16,221 bases of DNA from Glomus cerebriforme (lineage: Eukaryota > Glomeromycota > Glomeromycetes > Glomerales > Glomeraceae). Location: positions 76,103 through 92,323 of the forward strand of contig QKYT01000030.1 of assembly GCA_003550305.1 (NCBI GenBank), written 5' to 3'. The position numbers were made by a program, and so were the translations under genes. The notes beneath the pieces were generated by a model that was not told the DNA's origin, searched no databases, and saw only the letters and a list, made by a program, of their open reading frames with translations. Below, piece by piece: positions 9,116 to 16,221 of the stretch (its first letter is position 1; the number at the start of each line of letters is the position of its first letter).

Positions 9116-9246
9116 TTTTAAATTCCTTAAAACTTCCTTTTCTCTTCCTTAAACTGTATATAGAAGTCTTCTTCGTATCAGGCAAGGAAAGACCAGTCAG
9201 ATAGTTGAATATATCCTATCTGCGGTTTGGTTTAGATTAGAATTCC
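9116..9246 (+). repeat. Second tandem copy of the repeat unit, with the outer terminus
   Basis: The same landmarks recur 113 bp downstream (CTGTATATAG at 9154-9163 against 9041-9050). The copy ends in the 18-bp GGTTTAGATTAGAATTCC that mirrors the left end. Confidence 0.7.
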
Positions 9247-10941
9247 TTTTTTCATTTTCCTATACAGTATTTATGTTTATGAAGCAATGTTGAAGACTAA
9301 TGAGATCAGTGATGGGAGATATCAACAAAACAGCATAAAGATAGAAGAAAAAAGAAGAAATACTACTTCAAGATGAAATAAGAAATATGCAATAACTTTA
9401 AGAAAGATAACTGGGCGAAAAGTTACTTTCAGAAACTAATGTCTCAAGTATTGAAAAAGATGTAGAATTGCTGAGATAATCTGGATCTCAGAAATATTCT
9501 GATCCTTTACTATTGGAAGTGAGAGGAGAAATATTCAAGATAATTAACCCATTTCAACATGTTGAAACGTGAAAATTAAACCTAAAAAGATTACAATAAA
9601 AAAATAATAAATAAATATGGGTAAAAAAAAAGTAATAGAAGATGAGCTTAAGTTGAAAAGAAGATGTAGAGAAAGGTGAAATGAAGAAAAATGAAAAAAA
9701 TATATGCTATCTGGCGAATGATTAAAAAGGCAACAAGAAATATAACAAATTATTGGACTTTAAAAGATTAATAAAAGAAACAGGTCGCCAATAATGACAG
9801 ATAAAGAAGAAATCAAAGAACATTTCAATAATGAAGACAAAGTCAAAGAAGGAACCAAATGAAAAGAACAAAACCACATATATACAAAGAAAGTATGATA
9901 GTAAAGGTTAAGGATTATGAAGGAACACAAAAAGGAAATTAAGAAATGGGAAAAAAATTACAACAAACAAACAGTGAATATTAAATAATTTCATTGTTTT
10001 TAGTAATTTTTATTTTTATTTGATACCTTTATATTTACAATAATTATAAAATTTTTTTTTAATGGATAATTATCAAAACTTATTAATTATTTATGTATTT
10101 GATTAGTATTTGATTATTTATTAGCAGTTAAAGTAATAATTAAAAAATTGTTCAAATCATGTTTTTAAATAAATAAAAATCTTATTTTATATATATATTT
10201 ATATTTTTTTTTTTTATAAAAATAGCAACATTGAATAAATTTAATTTATAGAATTTATACAAATATTTAATAATAAATTGTCTATTTACCAAACTCTTGT
10301 CAAAAAAACTTTTATTTGTTCAAAGTTCCAACAACAAACAAACCTTTGTTTAATTTTTTTTTTTGTTTATTAATTTCGTTTTTTTTCACTTAAGACTGAT
10401 TGATTTGACAGGCAGAACAAGTGTATGTTGATTCTTATTGATTGTTCAAATAATGATTTTGGGAAATTGTAATTCTTTCCTTTTCCTGTTTTTTTAAAAA
10501 AATCCGATTTTAGCAAGATTCGAACTTAATTGCCCCTTAAACATAAAAATATCTGTTATTTCTTAAATTTCGGTTATTTTTAAATAGACTTTCTGCAAAT
10601 ATTAGAAACTTCTGAGAATTTCTTTACGGAATCTTGTCGCCTAATTAAGCAAGAACATTTATTTTATTCACAAATATTTATTATTACAAGATATCAATGA
10701 TGAAAGTAAGTAAATATATTTATTTTTATAAACGATTTATTATATTCTAACCTAAAGAATACTGTATATTCCCTAGGAAATTGAAATTTGATATTTAAAG
10801 AATTTTTCTATTTTTTTTTATTTTTTTTATTTTATTTTTTACGAGTTATTATGATTAATTGGTTGATATTTTTATTTTTTTAAAATAAAAAATAAGTTCG
10901 TAGTTTAGTTATGGCGATAAAATAAATTTATTTTTTTGAAA
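9247..10941. other. Purine-rich then AT-rich gene-free stretch
   Basis: From about 9265 to 9960 the plus strand is strongly A/G-rich with many GAA/AAG codon-like words, but every frame is broken by stops. The longest recognisable fragment is a charged one starting MTDKEEIKEHFNNEDKVKEG near 9795. It may be a decayed gene of a transposon. From 9960 to 10940 the sequence is plain AT-rich with long T-runs and no gene. A T-loop-like GATTCGAAC at about 10518 is not part of a tRNA. Confidence 0.45.
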
Positions 10942-11086
10942 ATTGCTAAATATTACCGCAGGTGATTGTCACCGCACTAGCATCAAGGTGGAATTTCGGG
11001 TAAAATTAAGAATGGAATGAAACTTTTCCCAAAATTTCATTGTAATGCTGGTGCAGTGATCATCACCTGCAATGAAATTTAGCAAT
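10942..11086. repeat. Imperfect fold-back repeat, probable MITE (about 145 bp)
   Basis: The left arm starts ATTGCTAAAT and runs through GCAGGTGATTGTCACCGCAC, TAGCAT and AATTTCGGG. The right arm, read on the minus strand, gives ATTGCTAAAT, GCAGGTGATGATCACTGCAC, CAGCAT and AATTTTGGG. Arms of about 60 bp therefore pair with scattered mismatches around a short centre. Inside each arm GGTGA/TCACC-type symmetry gives a second small hairpin. There is no coding capacity. No clear target duplication was found, so the exact borders are uncertain. Confidence 0.65.
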
Positions 11087-11089
11087 ATC

Positions 11090-11101
11090 TAACACTAGTC
11101 C
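11090..11101. repeat. Left target-site duplication of the LINE
   Basis: TAACACTAGTCC is repeated exactly at 11962-11973 after the 3' tail of the element. Confidence 0.8.
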
Positions 11102-11961
11102 CTTCAACGCAATATTCCATCTGTTTATCCTAAATCTCCTATCCCTTGTCCTTCATGCAAACAAAGTTTAGATCATATTATTTTGTGCCAAAATTATTCT
11201 CAGAACATCACCACGCTACTTATTACTTAACACGCATCGCACGATTTTAACAAACTTCCTCACTCACGAGCGAAGACATTCAAAAATTGATAAACACTAT
11301 ACCCCTGTTATATCCAAACAACAGTATCACACCCAGTACCAATGTACGCCTAATTTTACTTTCCCACCAATTAATTCCAAAGGTTTTAAACGACACTCTC
11401 CAACCCATTTTTCCAAAGAAAAAGTCACGACACTCACATATTTTCACTTTTTTATCACAGTGGGAAAAATCACTCAATATAATCAAAAAACTCAAACGCC
11501 ACCAACGACAGAAAAATCAAAACGTATCAAATCTCGTAAAACACACAGCACCAACTTTAATACAATATCGATCATCAAGCTCGTAACACAACACACTATA
11601 CCCTAATGATCTTTGGTTGATATGAGCATCATCAAATTCCTTGCACTTGGGTGCATGGACCCACCACAGATCTATTACTTTAACAAATAACAATATTTCT
11701 TTTACCTCTTTCTTATCTTCCCTTAGTATAGATTTTTATTTCTATCCCCCATTATATGATACCCCATAGATAGTTTTTACTTTATTTCAGACAAACGAGT
11801 GGCTTTGCCTAACTCTTTTCCCCTAGGCGCAGGCAGTTCACCCAATAAGGGGGCTCAGCTGCAAATTATTCACTAGTTTGTTTAATCAGTTCAATTTCTA
11901 TTTATCACTAGTTATTTTTATAGCGCATTCTACGTCTTAAATAAATAAAATTAAAATAAAG
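11102..11961 (+). mobile_element. 5'-truncated non-LTR retrotransposon (LINE) 3' end
   Basis: This 860-bp segment is bounded by a 12-bp direct repeat (11090-11101 and 11962-11973). It starts inside a decayed coding region, continues into a 3' untranslated part, and ends in a simple A/T tail of AAATAAATAAAATTAAAATAA type (about 11937-11961). That is the signature of target-primed reverse transcription with 5' truncation. Composition is A/C-rich and G-poor on the plus strand, unlike the flanks. The 3' part includes a more GC-rich block at about 11800-11870 with possible stems (GCCTA...TAGGC), perhaps the reverse-transcriptase recognition structure. Insertion happened a few bases outside the fold-back repeat at 10942-11086. 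Confidence 0.8.
11103..11586 (+). pseudogene. C-terminal remnant of a LINE reverse-transcriptase polyprotein (ORF2)
   Basis: From 11103 the frame reads LQRNIPSVYPKS, then CPSCKQSLDHIILC, a CCHC cluster (C-x2-C-x5-H-x3-C) like the zinc motif at the C-terminus of LINE ORF2 proteins. A TAA stop follows near 11228-11230. The reading then continues in another frame, open from about 11251 to the TAA at 11584-11586, with a basic tail (KKLKRHQRQKNQ). The reverse-transcriptase core and endonuclease are absent because the copy is 5'-truncated. A minus-strand open frame at 11280-11495 is antisense shadow. Confidence 0.65.
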
Positions 11962-11973
11962 TAACACTAGTCC
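11962..11973. repeat. Right target-site duplication of the LINE
   Basis: TAACACTAGTCC directly follows the A/T tail and is identical to 11090-11101. Confidence 0.8.
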
Positions 11974-12377
11974 TTTGCCGTATATTATAGTAGTTTGACT
12001 AACTACGAGCTATTCCATGAGTGAGTGTGGGACTGCTTCTTATTCAATGCGGTAAATCTTGTGGCGTATAATGACAATTGACTAACCGGATTTTCCCTTC
12101 GGATAATCTAACTTTAAATATAACACCCGGAAACTTATTTAAATTTCAAAAGAGGCGGCATAAAGTATTAAACAAATTATTATTATTAAAATTACGAGAC
12201 GAGAAAAAAATAAAGTGCTAGTAAAGATATCATACTTAAATTTGAAAATGTCATATGATCGACATTAGTTTAAACGGGAAAGAAAATCTATTTCCTAATT
12301 TATAATATTTGTTACACTATGGCTTATATTTAATATTTAATACATATTTTTTTTTTTTGAAATTTTTTTAAAAAAAA
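11974..12377. other. Upstream region of the F-box gene
   Basis: No gene is seen. The part to about 12160 is less AT-rich (GTGAGTGTGGGACTGC, GCGGTAAATC, CCGGATTTTCCCTTCGG) and may include older repeat DNA; TCCG/CGGA-type symmetry near 12087-12104 could form a small stem. The last 80 bp hold TATA-like words (TTATATTTAATATTTAATACATA) and T/A runs directly before the ATG, typical of promoters in this genome type. Confidence 0.4.
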
Positions 12378-13889
12378 ATGCTTTGTCAACTTCCAACCGA
12401 TTGCTTAAATGAAATTTTTGAATTTTTAGATGATAGAAAAACTTTACATTCATGTTTGTTAGTTAATCGATTATTTTGTAAAATTTCTATTAGAATTTTA
12501 TGGAGGAATATTTGCAATATTAGATACACCATTGCTTACAATTATATAAAAACAAAAGTGAGCCCAGCTCTTCTTAGTACATTAGTTGCTTGCCTTTCCA
12601 ATGAATCGAAAGAAACCTTATTCAATAATGGAATTTTTATTTCAACGCCTACTTCCAAGCCACCTCTGTTTAATTATCCAGCATTTTGTAAAGTTCTTTC
12701 AATTAATGAGATTTGTCAAATAATTATTGATGTTCTTGAAAAAATTCCTAATACTTCAATACTAAGTAACAAAAATGGGAATTATTTAGTCATAAATGAA
12801 GTTATTAAAATGTTTATAACTCAAATTTCTTCCTTGAAAAAATTGATTTTTTATGATAGTAGATGGATTGTAGACTCGAATGGAATATCTTTTACTTGTT
12901 TATCTGGGGCAATTGATTGTTTAAAAGATCTTTCAGAATTACATTGTAGTTCAAGTCTCCCTTCTGAATTTTTTTATCATTTATCTAAAATATGNCATAA
13001 TTTACATTCACTTACTTTGATTATAAAGTATGAAGATTCAAAGAATTCAAAGTTTTCGAATGAGTTTAAAGAATTTATTTCCTTACAAAGTAATTTAAAG
13101 GATTTAAAATTATCAGCTTCTAATATAGGAAATTGGACGAANATCATACCCTCTTTAACGAAACATTCTAATACATTAACAAAAATATCTCTTCATAATG
13201 TTTGTGGTGATAATTTACCAGTATCATTTATTGCTTCATTCTCAAATTTGCAAGAACTTAAATTTACATGCGATTCATTACTAAACTTTGAAGGAGAAGG
13301 AAATCGATATAGAGATTTTGAAAAGTTACAATATGCAAATTTTCCCAAATTACAGTACTTAAGTATTCCTCTTAATTATACAAAACTTGAATATGTTGAA
13401 AGATTTTTAGAAAATAATGGGAAATACCTTAAAGAATTTCATATAGACAAAGCAAAGGTTGATGATAATTCTTTAAATTTATCTGTAGCTAGATTTTGTC
13501 CAAACCTTAAAAAACTTTTCACAACGTTTGAAAATGGTGAATTGGATGTATTAATAACTATATTTAATAGTTGTCAATACTTGGAAAGTATTAAAATTTG
13601 GTGTGGAATAGGATATTTAGGAGAAAAAGAATTATTAGAAACCATTGTAAAATATTCACCAAAAAATTTTTGTGAATTAATANTATGCAATAGTTCAAAT
13701 TCAAAATTTCTCCCAGAAGATTTAGAATCTTTTTTTATGAGTTGGAAAAATTGGAAAAATCGAGAATCACTTAGCTTAATAATTATTAATAAATTTGGTT
13801 ATATTGGTTTTGAAAAAAATCATGTAAATATGGAAATAATTAAAAAATATAAAAATTTAGGTATTATTAAGAAATTTGAAACTAGATAA
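12378..13889 (+). CDS. F-box protein with leucine-rich-repeat-like region (503 aa)
   Basis: A single uninterrupted exon from ATG to TAA. Residues 4-45 form the F-box: LPTDCLNEIFEFLDDRKTLH, then SCLLVNRLFCKISIRILWRNI, which recruits SKP1 in SCF ubiquitin ligases. From about residue 130 to 450, repeated L-x-x-L-x-L strings (LKKLIF, LHSLTLI, LKDLKLS, LTKISLHNV, LQELKFT, LQYLSIPL, LKEFHI, LKKLF) suggest a degenerate LRR solenoid that would bind the substrate. The end, ESFFMSWKNWKNRESLSLII to IIKKYKNLGIIKKFETR, matches the usual tail of this very large Rhizophagus family, and about 500 residues is the usual length. Three codons contain N: TGN at 12993-12995 (probably Cys; Trp or stop possible), ANA at 13141-13143 and NTA at 13683-13685. 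Around 13743-13760 a 9-bp unit TTGGAAAAA is duplicated in the tail (WKNWKN). Substrate and biological role are unknown. A possible poly(A) signal follows at 13994. Confidence 0.9.
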   Translation: MLCQLPTDCLNEIFEFLDDRKTLHSCLLVNRLFCKISIRILWRNICNIRYTIAYNYIKTKVSPALLSTLVACLSNESKETLFNNGIFISTPTSKPPLFNYPAFCKVLSINEICQIIIDVLEKIPNTSILSNKNGNYLVINEVIKMFITQISSLKKLIFYDSRWIVDSNGISFTCLSGAIDCLKDLSELHCSSSLPSEFFYHLSKIXHNLHSLTLIIKYEDSKNSKFSNEFKEFISLQSNLKDLKLSASNIGNWTXIIPSLTKHSNTLTKISLHNVCGDNLPVSFIASFSNLQELKFTCDSLLNFEGEGNRYRDFEKLQYANFPKLQYLSIPLNYTKLEYVERFLENNGKYLKEFHIDKAKVDDNSLNLSVARFCPNLKKLFTTFENGELDVLITIFNSCQYLESIKIWCGIGYLGEKELLETIVKYSPKNFCELIXCNSSNSKFLPEDLESFFMSWKNWKNRESLSLIIINKFGYIGFEKNHVNMEIIKKYKNLGIIKKFETR

Positions 13890-14770
13890 AATTTGAATCA
13901 CGTGTTATAAATATTAAAAAAAATTAAAAATTAGTATCCTATTTTTATTTCTTTATTCATTGAATTTTGTATTGATTTATGAAATTATTTATAAATAAAC
14001 TTTCTGACAATTTTATTTAATAGTTTAAATATTTTTATTAATTATTGATATTAAATGATAAATAAAAGTATATAATAGACAACAACTTAACCAACTTAAC
14101 GTAATACATCAATGAGAAGTAATCATATCGAATGTAACTACTCTAATTTATTTATTCATTCATTATTGAAAAAGTATTGTTTATTTATTCATTACTTATT
14201 GAAAAAACCACAAGTAATGAAGAACCACCATTAACAATATAGCACTTTATCAGTTCTCCACCATCACAACAGAGGACTATTACACGTACCCACCCGCAGG
14301 AGAAAATCATTTCATTATAAAAAATTATCTTTTGTTTATATATTTTTGTGTCCTGGTTAGACACTTAATTAACAGAATCAATAATTCCTGGAGTTGTACA
14401 TTGTAATACACACGAAGATGCATGCACGTTTTTTCATAAAATGAAATACAAAAGTTTATTAGGCCATCTAATACCATTATAAAATCTTCTGAATCTAGAG
14501 AGTTAAAAAACCCTATAAAGTACGAAAGATAGTTTCGCCATTTTAAAATTTATCCCTCCATTTCTTCTACTCATTTTCCCGTATTTCTTTCTATTAATTT
14601 AGGCAGTAATTTCTTCAACTTTGATAATCATAAACAATATATAAACTGGATATAAAAATTGAGAATACTATTCGAAGTGAACCATTATGGTAAATTGAGA
14701 TAGAAAAAGAAGATTGACTGTTAAATTTCTGGCAAATAAATTAAAAAATTTAATTATTAAAATAAATAGA
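13890..14770. other. Intergenic stretch between convergent F-box gene and RS-tail segment
   Basis: AATAAA at 13994-13999 is the likely polyadenylation signal of the F-box gene. A TTTATTCATT...TTATTGAAAAA motif is repeated in direct orientation around 14145-14205. The block 14250-14310 is less AT-rich (CCACCATCACAACAGAGGAC, CGTACCCACCCGCAGGAG) but encodes nothing recognised on either strand. GTGTC/GACAC can pair at about 14347-14363. Confidence 0.45.
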
Positions 14771-14912
14771 TCAAAGCTTATTTATAAGAAATTGCAAGTT
14801 CTTTTTGTTGGATCGAGATTTATGTGATCGATGATGATGTCGAGAACGAGTACGTGAACGGGTAGTGGAACGAGAATGGGATCGTCGATGAGAACGAGAA
14901 TCGGGAACGAAA
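14771..14912 (-). CDS. Arginine/serine-rich segment, probable last exon of an SR-type protein (partial or orphan)
   Basis: On the minus strand a candidate acceptor (CAAATAG, ending at 14913) is followed by 46 codons and a TGA at 14771-14773. The residues begin FVPDSRSHRRSHSRS and continue with TRSRTRSRHHHRSHKSRS, then NKKNLQFLINKL. RS dipeptides of this kind are the phosphorylated tails of SR splicing factors and related nuclear proteins. Ser codons (TCT, TCC, TCA) and Arg codons (CGT, CGA) vary at silent positions, which argues for protein-level constraint on this strand and not for a simple DNA repeat. The complement gives an Arg/Glu repeat with a stop. No upstream exon, such as an RRM with RNP motifs, could be found between 14914 and 16221, although introns here are about 85-140 nt. 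It may be an orphan fragment or have a distant first exon. Confidence 0.4.
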
Positions 14913-14913
14913 C

Positions 14914-16193
14914 TATTTGTTGTTAAATCGGTTTATTTAAAAAAATTTTTTGTTGATCGAAAAAATTTACTGAATTTCATGGAATATAAAAAAATTATTT
15001 AAAAAGTTTATTTATTATTTGTAAAAAATTCTATTTTTTTTTCTACGATTTAAGTTACTTTATGAAATTTAACAAGCAAAACAAAGTTCGCAAAAATCAC
15101 TCTTAATCTAAAAGCAACCAAATTTATTACAAATAATACAATCTTTTTAAATTTTTTATATATAAGTTATTGATCAATTTTTGAGAATTCAAGTGAATTT
15201 TGAAAGTGTCTATCTTCTTTCAAGTATATTTATAACGAAAAAAAATAGTCTTTCAAGACACTGGTTATTTAAAAATCACGTGATTCCATCGTGTTCATTA
15301 TAGCGAGAAGAATATAACTGCCACTTTACATTTACAACAAAGGCTCAATATAATAATAAATCTAAAAAATAATAAATCGGTTCAAGAATCCTTAAACATG
15401 TGCAATTAATAAAGTCACGAATTATAAAATTCTCGTAATATATATTTTTTTTAATATAGCTTATATAGGTATTCTAAACGTAACTATTATTAATTATACA
15501 GACAATCAAAAATTCCTTCATTATTGCTTATAAAATCCATGTTCACTGGTAATAATCTATTATTGAGAATTTGGACGAACAATATGTAGACCATAAAAAA
15601 AGTCTTTTTTTTTTGCATAAATTGATCGTAACCAGAAATTTAAAATCAGATCATATTAATAAAATGGGAATTAGTTAAATAGTTAAATGATTTAATATTG
15701 TATTATTATAAAATTCACCTTTATTCAAAATATTTTGATTGATTGGTTTATGTTGTAGCAAATTTTAAACTCGGAAAATGTTACATCCGAAACAACCATG
15801 TTCCAAATTAACCCGTCTTAGATGGTAATATAAGATTTTAAACATTTTTAATTTGGTTTGGGACATAGTTAAATTCCGGACATAGGATTGTCCAAACTCA
15901 AGTTTGATTTGGAATTTGGGGATCGACAATAATTCTGTCACTAAAACCATCATATGATATAGTGGCTTAAACGAAATGTGTGCCAGGTTTGTGGCGCAGC
16001 TAGCCGATGTGGCGCAACAAAAAATCATAAAAAGAAAATTTTTTATATTAACATATAGCTTTTAAATTTACTAAATATACCTAGTTTCGGCTGCTCTGCA
16101 AGTTTACTTAGAGTGCCAAAAGCAATTTTAAATATCATTATTGAATTATTTGACAAAAATTTTATTTTCGTCAAATCCATTTTTGGAAATGAT
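14914..16193. other. Gene-free AT-rich stretch with possible transposon debris
   Basis: No supported gene. 15760-16030 is less AT-rich and contains short symmetric and repeated words: CAAACT-CA-AGTTTG near 15895-15908, and GTGGCGCA twice near 15993 and 16010. It resembles transposon remnants. The minus-strand open frame at 15765-16028 has no domain or signal and is not called. A hairpin with 12-bp arms and one mismatch (ATTTGACAAAAA/TTTTCGTCAAAT) lies at 16148-16176. Confidence 0.4.
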
Positions 16194-16221
16194 CGGCAAA
16201 GACGGTAAAGACGGTAAAATC
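16194..16221. repeat. 9-bp tandem repeat cut by the right edge
   Basis: GGCAAAGAC-GGTAAAGAC-GGTAAAATC gives about three copies of a 9-bp unit ending at the window edge. Because 9 is a multiple of 3 it could encode a GKD or, on the other strand, a LPS-type repeat. Both readings are open to the edge, and no family is recognised. Confidence 0.4.

Larger units (their letters stand above)
7602..9246. repeat. Inverted/tandem repeat structure of unknown type, perfect 18-bp outer ends
   Basis: The left end GGAATTCTAATCTAAACC (7602-7619) is the exact reverse complement of the right end (9229-9246). The inward match continues, with mismatches and small gaps, over a unit of about 115-140 bp. The unit contains CTTATACTGTATATAG, TCGTATCAGGCAAGG and CAGTCAG...CTGGCTGG. 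There is one inverted copy at the left (7602 to about 7740) and two tandem copies at the right (about 8990-9115 and 9116-9246), 113 bp apart. About 1.25 kb of AT-rich DNA without a recognisable gene lies between. No target duplication is evident. It may be a fold-back or other DNA transposon with sub-terminal repeats, or an inverted duplication. Confidence 0.65.

Noticed and set aside
8990..9246. Tandem units considered as long terminal repeats
   Set aside because: The related third copy is inverted, the unit lacks TG...CA ends, and no primer-binding site or retroviral-type coding region is nearby.
10505..10540. tRNA T-loop-like sequence (GATTCGAAC)
   Set aside because: The T-stem pairs poorly, and no A-box, anticodon arm or acceptor stem can be placed on either strand.
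11280..11495. 71-codon minus-strand frame
   Set aside because: Antisense to the LINE ORF2 remnant, which has the CCHC motif and the TSD-defined orientation.
15765..16028. 87-codon minus-strand frame
   Set aside because: No domain, signal or splice partner; overlaps short repeated words (GTGGCGCA) typical of repeat debris.
1..16221. CRISPR arrays, bacterial operons, rRNA genes, replication origins, viral integrations
   Set aside because: No spaced direct-repeat array, ribosome-binding-site pattern, rRNA signature or viral hallmark protein was seen; introns and gene families are fungal.

Overview
This is an AT-rich eukaryotic window with short GT-AG introns, long A/T runs, abundant decayed transposons and four unresolved bases (N at 9016, 12995, 13142 and 13683), so it comes from a draft assembly. 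Two gene families point to an arbuscular mycorrhizal fungus of the Rhizophagus/Glomus group. One is the head of a Rhizophagus-type protein kinase, with the signature 'HFQQNFKNWTSGN..ID.FIQ'. The other is a 503-residue F-box/LRR-like protein with the usual N- and C-terminal sequence of that expanded family. The organism call rests on recalled family signatures, not on a search.

Left part (1-4200): the kinase head on the minus strand (1-301, running off the left edge); a small three-exon minus-strand gene of unknown function (1233-1714); and a two-exon plus-strand gene for a small cysteine-rich secreted protein (2392-2890). The last two only become visible when exons are joined, and the secreted protein is the most interesting protein-coding find.

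Middle part (4200-12000) is mostly a transposon graveyard. It holds a 297-bp MITE-like element with a perfect 8-bp target duplication (4244-4540); a complete but dead Tc1/mariner element with TA duplications and DD34E residues (4846-5997); an unnamed inverted/tandem repeat structure (7602-9246) whose outer ends match perfectly over 18 bp, with pyrimidine-rich sequence on one side and purine-rich on the other; an imperfect 145-bp fold-back repeat (10942-11086); and directly beside it a 5'-truncated LINE 3' end bounded by a 12-bp target duplication (11102-11961).

Right part (12000-16221): the intact F-box/LRR-like gene (12378-13889, plus), then a minus-strand segment encoding an arginine/serine-rich tail that looks like the last exon of an SR-type protein (14771-14912) but has no visible upstream exon, then about 1.3 kb without a supported gene that ends in a 9-bp tandem repeat cut by the window edge.

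The genes do not form an operon or a visible pathway. The pattern is that of a rapidly evolving, repeat-rich fungal compartment: members of expanded signalling and F-box families plus a candidate secreted effector, interspersed with nested transposon remnants.
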